Shown here one piece after another: positions 57,687 through 64,000 of a stretch of 64,000 nt of DNA. Location: contig OZ251240.1 of the NCBI GenBank assembly GCA_965240325.2, forward strand, positions 682,001 to 746,000, read 5' to 3'. The DNA comes from Rebecca billardiae RCC1528 (lineage: Eukaryota; Haptophyta). Positions within the stretch are counted from its first letter, which is position 1, and every line of letters begins with the position of its first letter. The notes beneath the pieces are model-generated. The model was not told the origin of the DNA and did not search any database. It saw only the letters and a program-made list of their open reading frames with translations. The position numbers and the translations under genes were made by a program.

Positions 57687-58697
57687 TCACAGGCGCGAGA
57701 GGATCTGCTTGAGCTGCGGGTTGCTCTCGAGCGAGCCCTCAGCCTTCACCTCGTCCGGGAAGACATCGTCAGCAGAGAAGTCACCCACCTCGTCGAAGCG
57801 CGCGAGGAAGTCCTCCGGACCGAAAGGGCAGCCGTCCTTGCGCGGGTCGCCGATGTCGAGGTACAGCCCACGGGCCCGCTTGTACTTGACCTCGCCTGCC
57901 CAACCGCCGCCACACTCAAAGATACGCCCAGAGCACGGTGCGTCCTGCGAGGGCGCACGCGCCGCGCGGGAAGGTGCGCGCGGTGGGGGTCACGTGGGCA
58001 CACCTGCTTCGGGAGGCCCGTGGCCCGGGCGGCGACGCACCTCGTGGCACAAGAGTACGATGAACGGGGCGACGTAGTCGGGCTTCCAGGCCGCAACGAG
58101 GTCGGGCGGCATGATGGTGGCAGTCATGGCTGTCCCTGCACCGGGGGCCACCGCGTTTACGCGGATGCCGCGCGACTTCCCCTCCTGAGCCAGCGTCTTG
58201 CTCAGCCCGACGATAGCACTCTTGGCCGCCGAGTAGTTCGCTTGCCCGACCTGGCCGTACAGCCCATTCACGCTGGTGATGTTGACGATGCGCCCGTACT
58301 GCTGCTCGCGCATGTGAGGCCACGCCGCCTTGCACACCGCCCATGTGCCGTGCAGGTGCGTTTTCAGCACCAGGTTCCATTGCTCCGCGCTCATGCGCGC
58401 GAAGGACACGTCGCGCAGAATCCCCGCGTTGTTCACGAGGATATGGATCGCGCCGAAAGCGTCGAGCGCCGTGCGGACGACCGACTCGCCATCGGCCACG
58501 TCCGAGTAATTGCCGACGGCCTGGCCACCTGCTCTCCGGATGAGAGCGACGGTCTCGTCCGCCGCCGCGCGGGAGAAGTCGTTCACGACAACGCGTGCAC
58601 CACGCGCCCCGAGCCCAAGCGCGTACAGCCGGCCCAGGCCGGCGCCAGCGCCGGTGACGATGGCGACTCGATCGTCGAACGTGAGACGAGGCGCCAT
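57687..58697 (-). CDS. Peroxisomal short-chain 3-hydroxyacyl-CoA dehydrogenase (MFE-2/HSD17B4-like)
   Basis: Two exons, 58697-58041 and 57944-57687, joined in phase 0 across a 96-bp GT-AG intron; 304 residues. It is the dehydrogenase unit of the peroxisomal D-bifunctional beta-oxidation enzyme: NAD-binding TGAGAGLG near residue 16, NNAG, catalytic serine in NITSVNGLYG and Y-x-x-x-K in ANYSAAKSA, then RVNAVAPGAGTAMTATIMP. After the intron the chain continues FECGGGWAGEVKYKRARG, the usual MFE-2 continuation. It ends ...QILSRL; the terminal SRL is a type 1 peroxisomal targeting signal. There is no hydratase or SCP2 domain, so it is a free-standing dehydrogenase. Its start is 61 bp from that of the divergent P4H-like gene. 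Confidence 0.88.
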
Positions 58698-58758
58698 CGT
58701 GCCGCTCGTCGGCTCGTGGTCGTCGCCGGATATCCGGATTATCCGCAACTTTCCCCCG

Positions 58759-59667
58759 ATGATGGCGCTCGCTCTGGCTCTCGGCGCGCTCGGCGCTGTG
58801 TCGGCGGCGGTCGACCTCGCGCGGCCCTCGGCGCGCGAGACGCCGAGCGCCAAGCAGCTGTCTGCATCGCCAAACATCTGGCTCGCCCCCGCCTTCCTCA
58901 CGGCCGAGGAGGTCTCACACCTGCGCACGCGCGTGCCGGTGGACGAGTCGGCGTACGCGCCGTGCATTGGCCAGCTTGACGAGTTCGACTCGAAGAAGTG
59001 CACATTCGTCCGCGTGGCGGGCGATTCCATGCTCGAGGGCGTGGCCACGCGCCTCAGCCGCGCCTGGAACGTCGACGTCTCGCGCCTCGTGCGCGGCGGC
59101 CTCCCCATCATCCGCTACCTCCCTGGCGCGCCGCCTGTCGGCAAGCATGGCGACGAGGACCGGCACGGCGTGGTGCCCAACGCGACCCTGGTGATCTACC
59201 TCACCGAGTCGTCGGGAGGCAACGGCGCCGGCGGCCAGACGCTCTTCCCCGACGCGGGCGTCGCTGTGACGCCGAGTGCAGGCGCCGTTCTTGCCTTCCA
59301 GAACGTTGACGCGGCTGGCGCACCGCACCCGAAGGCCAAGCACCTCGTGAGCGCCGTGCCGGCCGATGCGAAGGGCGACCGGCTTGTGGTGCAGGTGCCG
59401 ATCGCGTACTGGTCAGGTACGCCTGCTTACGCGTACCCCGAGCACGTGAGCGGCAACAAGAAGCCCGGCGAGCACGAGGCGCTCCACGGCAACGCTTCGC
59501 AGAAGGGAGCGTACGGCGCAGCGGTTGCCGCAGGCGTGTCAATCGCCGTCGCCTTCATGGCGGCCAAGGTGGGCAAGTTCGAGGTGGGCGACGTGCCCGC
59601 GCTCGAGGCGCAGGCCCAGCAGACGGGCGGGTTTAAGCCGGAGGACTTCGAGGTCAAGAAGCAGTGA
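58759..59667 (+). CDS. Prolyl 4-hydroxylase-like 2-oxoglutarate/Fe(II) oxygenase
   Basis: Single exon, 302 residues. The signal peptide MMALALALGALGAVSA is followed by a P4H-type double-stranded beta-helix. Iron ligands are visible as H-x-D in PVGKHGDEDRHG and the distal histidine in AKHLVSAVP; the C-terminal basic residue for 2-oxoglutarate is probably the arginine in GDRLVVQVPI. LVIYLTES and GGQTLFPDAGVAVTPSAGAV are standard family strands. It presumably hydroxylates proline in secreted proteins. A C-terminal hydrophobic segment (GAAVAAGVSIAVAFMAA) may anchor it to the ER or Golgi membrane. ATG 58759 is chosen because it opens the signal peptide; the frame is open further upstream over the neighbouring gene. 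Confidence 0.8.
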   Translation: MMALALALGALGAVSAAVDLARPSARETPSAKQLSASPNIWLAPAFLTAEEVSHLRTRVPVDESAYAPCIGQLDEFDSKKCTFVRVAGDSMLEGVATRLSRAWNVDVSRLVRGGLPIIRYLPGAPPVGKHGDEDRHGVVPNATLVIYLTESSGGNGAGGQTLFPDAGVAVTPSAGAVLAFQNVDAAGAPHPKAKHLVSAVPADAKGDRLVVQVPIAYWSGTPAYAYPEHVSGNKKPGEHEALHGNASQKGAYGAAVAAGVSIAVAFMAAKVGKFEVGDVPALEAQAQQTGGFKPEDFEVKKQ

Positions 59668-60291
<624 letters not shown>

Positions 60292-62217
60292 TTATTGGAT
60301 CATGCGCTTCTTCGAGTCGAAGATGTATCGCCGATAGCGCAAGTCGATGCTCGCGCCGCGGATTTGCTCCTGCACGCCCTTCGCGTCGAGCTCGTGCTCG
60401 GCCAGCTCAACCTTGAACTTGGCCTTGCCGAACGACGACGCGATCGCGCCGCGCAGCGGGCCGATGTGCACCTTCATCCCGACGAACTGGTTGATGTCGG
60501 TGGTCGGCGCGAAGAGGTTGCGCCCGATCACCGTGCTCGCGTCCTGCACGCGGTCCACCTGCCCCTGCTTCAGCTTGTCCTTGTACACCTTGAGCCGCGT
60601 GAGCGTGCCCCCGCCCGCGCCGAGCTCGAGAGGCTCGAGCAGCCGCCCAAAGAAGGCGAGCCTGCAGGCGTTCAGATTGATGTCGGACTCGAGGTGGGAG
60701 GCGATGAGCAGCGCGCCGAGCACGCTGGTGATCGGCTGCTCCAGTTCGAGCACGGCCCACTGCACGTCCGTCGCCTCGGCGCGCAGCTGCTCCTGGAATG
60801 CGTACTCGCGCTCAAAGTCGAAGGGCTCGGTCAGGTCCAGCGTCATCGTGCGCTGCGGAGCGGCGCCGGCTGCAGCGCCGCCCTTGGCATCCGCTCCAGC
60901 TTCGCCAGCCCCGGCCGCGCCGCTGGCCGTCGCCGCGTGCTCGGGCAGCCCGAAGAATGTCGCGCGCGCCATCACCGTCGTGTGACCTGGCGCGTACGAG
61001 AGGGCGAGATGCGCGCGCGCACGCGCTCGGGTGAGTGTCGCCTGGCCTGCGCACCGCTTGGGCCGAGCTCGGCGCGCGCGTCGCACCGACTGTGAGGTGG
61101 AACTTGGCGCCGGTGGTGGACGTGCCCTTGAAGAAGCGGATCGGCCTCACGGCGACGAGCGCCGCGCTCCAGCCGGCCATGCTCCCCGGCGTGCACGCGA
61201 TGCCGCGCTCCAGCTGGTCGGCGCTGAGCTGCGTGACGCACACGCCCACGCGGTCGCCCTGCACCGCGCGCTGCACGGGCCGCTTGAACATCTGCATCGA
61301 CTTCACCTTTCGCTCGAGCTTGAGCTCGGGGAACTCGAGGGTCTGGTTGACGGCGATGCTGCCGGAGATCACCGTGCCCGTGCACACCGTGCCCTGCCCC
61401 TTGATCGGGAAGCAGTGGTCGATCGCGAAGTGCAGCGGGCCCTCCTCCGAGCGCTGCGGCAGCCGCACGCGAGAGCGCATCTCGGACACGAGCTCGGCGA
61501 GCCCGAGGGGCGGCTCGGGGGGCAGGTGCTGGAGGTCGGTGTCGGCGGCACCCTCGACGAACGGGCGCGCGGCGATGACCACCATCGGTGCGTCGTGGAA
61601 CTTCGTCTTCGCCAGCGCCTTCCGGATCCCCTTCTTCATCTTGTCGAGCTTGTCGGCGCGCGTCGGCTCGGGCAGCAGGTCGACCTTGTTCAGCACGACG
61701 ATCATGTGCTCGGCGGTGAGCTCGCCGATAACGAGGCACTCGGCCGTCTGCGTCTGGATGCCCTTGGTCAGGTCGATCACGAGCAGCATCATGTCGATGA
61801 TCTGCGCGCCGCCGATCACCGTGCGGATGAGCGACGCGTGCCCCGGGCAGTCGACCAGCGTGAACTGCAGCTGGTCGTACTCGCCGCCGGCCGCCTCCTT
61901 GATGTGCTCGGGCAGCTCTGCGGTGAACGCGGAGAAGCCGAGGTCGAGCGTGATCCCGCGCTCCTTGCTCTGCGGGTGCTTGTCAAAGCTCGCCGTCGAG
62001 CTCATCGTGCTCAGCGCACGCGCTGCAGGCATGCGCGCCGGGGGGCGTAGGAGCGCAGGGCTCAGCTCGCGAGGGCGGGCGCGTGCGCTCGGGAAGAGAG
62101 GTGCTCAAAGCCCGCGTGGTGCGCACCCAGGCTTGTCTTTCCGCTGTCGACATGGCCAAGCACGCCCACATTCGCGTTGAGAGTCCGCGTGTTCGCGGCG
62201 CCGTCGTCCCCGCCCAT
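60292..62217 (-). CDS. EEFSEC: Selenocysteine-specific elongation factor eEFSec
   Basis: Three exons, 62217-62127, 62022-61087 and 60986-60292, joined in phase 1 at both GT-AG introns; 573 residues. It is a GTPase that carries selenocysteyl-tRNA to UGA codons with a SECIS element. Exon 1 encodes the P-loop (NVGVLGHVDSGKTSL), and the join restores SLARALSTMSSTASFDKHPQ. G2/G3 follow: KERGITLDLGFSAF and DCPGHASLIRT; G4 is LNKVDL. Domain 2 contains GQGTVCTGTVISGSI; domain 3 contains the join HLTVGHTTVMARATFFG. The C-terminal domain IV-like part ends GASIDLRYRRYIFDSKKRMI, as in other eEFSec proteins. Length is close to animal eEFSec (about 590). Its presence implies the organism makes selenoproteins. 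Start codons of this and the RlmE-type gene are 57 bp apart. Confidence 0.93.
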
Positions 62218-62274
62218 CGTGGTGCGCTGCGGCGGCTGGGCGTGACCGAACTACCGCCGAAGCCGTCCACGTGA

Positions 62275-62994
62275 ATGAAGCCCCCACTCGGCATGCAGCG
62301 ATGGTGGACTGCTCTGCCGGCCGGCACGGAAAGATGGCGGACCACGCTGCTCGTGCGACGGCGCAGCACGAAGGCCTGGGTCCAACGGCAGGCGAATGAC
62401 CACTTCGTCGCGCAGGCAAAGCGGCTCGGCCTGCGATCGCGCGCGGCGTTCAAGCTCGACGAGCTCGACAAGAAGCTCGGCTTGCTGCGTGCAGGCGACA
62501 CTGTGCTCGACCTCGGTGCATCGCCTGGCTCGTGGTCGCAGATCGCTGCCGAGCGCGTGGGCAAGGCTGGGCACGTGGTCGCGGCCGATCTGCTGAGCAT
62601 GCAGCCGATCCATCGTGTGCACTCGCTCCAGCTCGACGTCTTCGACGACGATGCGGAGGCCACACTCCGCACGGCCCTCGCCGAGCGCGTGCCGAATGTC
62701 ATCCTGAGCGATATGGCGCCCGACACGTGTGGGATCCGCGACGTGGACCACTGGCGCTCTATCGAGCTCTGCGAGCGCGCGCTCGCGCTTGCCAGGGCAC
62801 TCCTGGCCGACGGCGGCCACCTGGTGTGCAAGCTCTTCGATGGCGGCGACGAGCCGAGACTGCGGAAGCAGTTTACCGCCTGCTTTGCCAAAGTGCGCCG
62901 CGTCAAGCCTGCGAGCTCGCGCAAGGAGTCGCGCGAGCTCTTCGTCGTCGGCACGGGCTTCCACGCGCCAGGCGAATCGGCGCCGATTGTGTGA
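62275..62994 (+). CDS. FtsJ/RlmE-type rRNA 2'-O-methyltransferase
   Basis: Single exon, 239 residues. It methylates a ribose in the large-subunit rRNA (bacterial RlmE, mitochondrial MRM2). The catalytic K-D-K-E tetrad is visible: lysine in SRAAFKLDELDKK, aspartate in LSDMAPDTCG, lysine in LVCKLFDGGD and glutamate in SRKESRELF. The SAM-binding motif is VLDLGASPGSWSQ. The first ~35 residues are basic with Arg and Trp and no acidic residues except two, which fits a mitochondrial or plastid presequence. ATG 62275 gives this leader. The target is probably an organellar ribosome. Confidence 0.88.
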   Translation: MKPPLGMQRWWTALPAGTERWRTTLLVRRRSTKAWVQRQANDHFVAQAKRLGLRSRAAFKLDELDKKLGLLRAGDTVLDLGASPGSWSQIAAERVGKAGHVVAADLLSMQPIHRVHSLQLDVFDDDAEATLRTALAERVPNVILSDMAPDTCGIRDVDHWRSIELCERALALARALLADGGHLVCKLFDGGDEPRLRKQFTACFAKVRRVKPASSRKESRELFVVGTGFHAPGESAPIV

Positions 62995-63793
62995 GGGGGC
63001 GCAGCGATGCTGGTGGCCGGGTGGCAGCGCACGGCGCTTTGCTTGGGGCCGAGATTCCAGTCTGACTCAGTGGCCAAGCTGAGCCAGCCAGACCAGCTTG
63101 TGCCAGTTTCAGCGGAACTTTGACAGCTCCACCGGAGCCCGAGCTGAGCCCGCGGTAGCGTATTCATGATGATGTGCATACTGATGACGATGATGATGTC
63201 GTAATGATCCGGACTGAGCCGGTGCCGCAATGCATGATTAGAGCTGATGAAAGCAGCTGAATTATAACAATAATAGTTATATGAACGGTCCGGTCCAACT
63301 GTTACTGGCAAACTGTCACTGTGAGTCCGACTGCTCACTCACTGCGTGCGACGACGCGACTCTCACGGCTCACGCCGCACTAGCCGTCGTAGCGCGCGGC
63401 CCGCGGGCAGTCTCACCGCGCAGCCCCGGCGGTGCCGAGATAGCCTCTCAGCAAGCTGGTCAGAGTGGCAGGCCTGAACGGGCTACTCAGCATAGCACGC
63501 CCTGTCCGAGTAGTACAGGCTACACTGTCTGTCTCCGAGTACGACACTCTAGTCTCTTATACCGAGCCGTCCCGCGACCGTGCCGATGGCAACGAGTACT
63601 TACGGCTAGTGCCTACAGTCGGGCCTGACCGGCCAGTGAGACTCACTGGCCAGGCCTGAAGCTCATCAGTGACATCACGCGCACCGCGTGGTAGCTTCGG
63701 TGATCAACATTTATACTCAGTACTCACTCCTAGTGAGTCCTACCGTAAGCTTCTAAGTATTACTCGTCAGTAGTTATAATAGGTTCCGAGTAC
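62995..63793. other. Intergenic, no gene recognised
   Basis: About 800 bp between convergent gene ends, less GC-rich than the flanks. Short frames only; some short palindromic words (GACCGGCCAGTGAGACTCACTGG near 63628). Confidence 0.5.
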
Positions 63794-64000
63794 TCAGTAG
63801 TCAGAGCCCGAGCGCTTGATCAGCCCGCTCTCGCGGTAGAACGTGCAGCCAGCGCGCAGGGCGAGGTAGAGCAGGAAGCCGCACGGCCCCGCGAACATCG
63901 TGCTGAGCAGGCATGGCACGACGAGCAGGTGCGGCACGCGCCAGAGCAGCCCCTTCGAGTCCACCTTGATCTTGTTCGCGTCCTCCACGATCGATCGCGC
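63794..64000 (-). CDS. ABA4-like (DUF4281) membrane protein, 3' end only
   Basis: Open frame running off the right edge; the last 68 codons are visible. The sequence has two membrane-type segments, VPHLLVVPCLLSTMFAGPCG and FLLYLALRAGCTF, with the conserved-looking RVPHLLVVPCL...GPxGFLLYL pattern of the ABA4/neoxanthin-synthase-like family. A tail KRSGSDY follows. In algae the family acts in carotenoid or plastid membrane processes. Only one edge is seen, so identity is tentative; an internal methionine at 63988 is not a likely start. Confidence 0.5.
   Translation of the reverse strand, partial: ARSIVEDANKIKVDSKGLLWRVPHLLVVPCLLSTMFAGPCGFLLYLALRAGCTFYRESGLIKRSGSDY

Overview
This is a nuclear window from a GC-rich, single-celled eukaryote, most likely a flagellate alga. 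A haptophyte is my best guess and a pelagophyte or other stramenopile is possible. The grounds are short GT-AG introns, very small gaps between genes, two plastid-type proteins (a DUF1995 protein and an ABA4-like fragment), an AP2-type regulator, a transition-fibre-like FBF1 candidate, many simple repeats and no operons. All assignments come from reading translations by eye; no database search was run. Exon joins were chosen by splice consensus plus reading-phase agreement.

Layout. 1-1.3 kb: 5' part of a secreted protein with RTX-like glycine/aspartate repeats (minus strand, runs off the left edge). 1.3-5.8 kb: no recognisable gene; one foldback-arm copy, a ~300-bp inverted-repeat element and an ATCT microsatellite. 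5.8-24.3 kb: gene-dense core with PEN-2, a DENN/Afi1-like protein, SUMO, CREG, an FBF1-like coiled coil, PSMD5, an Mpv17-family membrane protein, an HRDC protein, a membrane-anchored PEBP and a helicase-associated-repeat/DUF1995 fusion. 24.3-26.9 kb: microsatellites and unassigned sequence. 27-33.7 kb: AP2-domain protein, a multi-pass membrane protein with a CHAT-like protease domain, cysteine synthase and a secreted methyltransferase-like protein, followed by a broken glycosyltransferase-like remnant. 35.3-53.2 kb: a nest of mobile elements (a 6-kb element with perfect 56-bp terminal inverted repeats and a broken DDE-type transposase; two foldback elements; a ~6.9-kb composite of long palindromes inserted into one of them with a 15-bp target duplication) that also contains a full-length RTX-like paralogue at 49.8-52.0 kb. 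53.2-57.5 kb: simple and tandem repeats. 57.7-64 kb: second dense gene block with a peroxisomal short-chain dehydrogenase, a prolyl-4-hydroxylase-like protein, the selenocysteine elongation factor eEFSec, an RlmE-type rRNA methyltransferase and the 3' end of an ABA4-like gene.

How it fits together. Fourteen of the genes form seven head-to-head pairs separated by only about 57-310 bp between start codons, which suggests shared bidirectional promoters. The most unusual content is the membrane-tethered CHAT-like protein, the inverted pair of RTX-like surface proteins with conserved intron positions, and the nested palindromic transposon system with recurring hairpin and GTGAAGGTCCC motif clusters.
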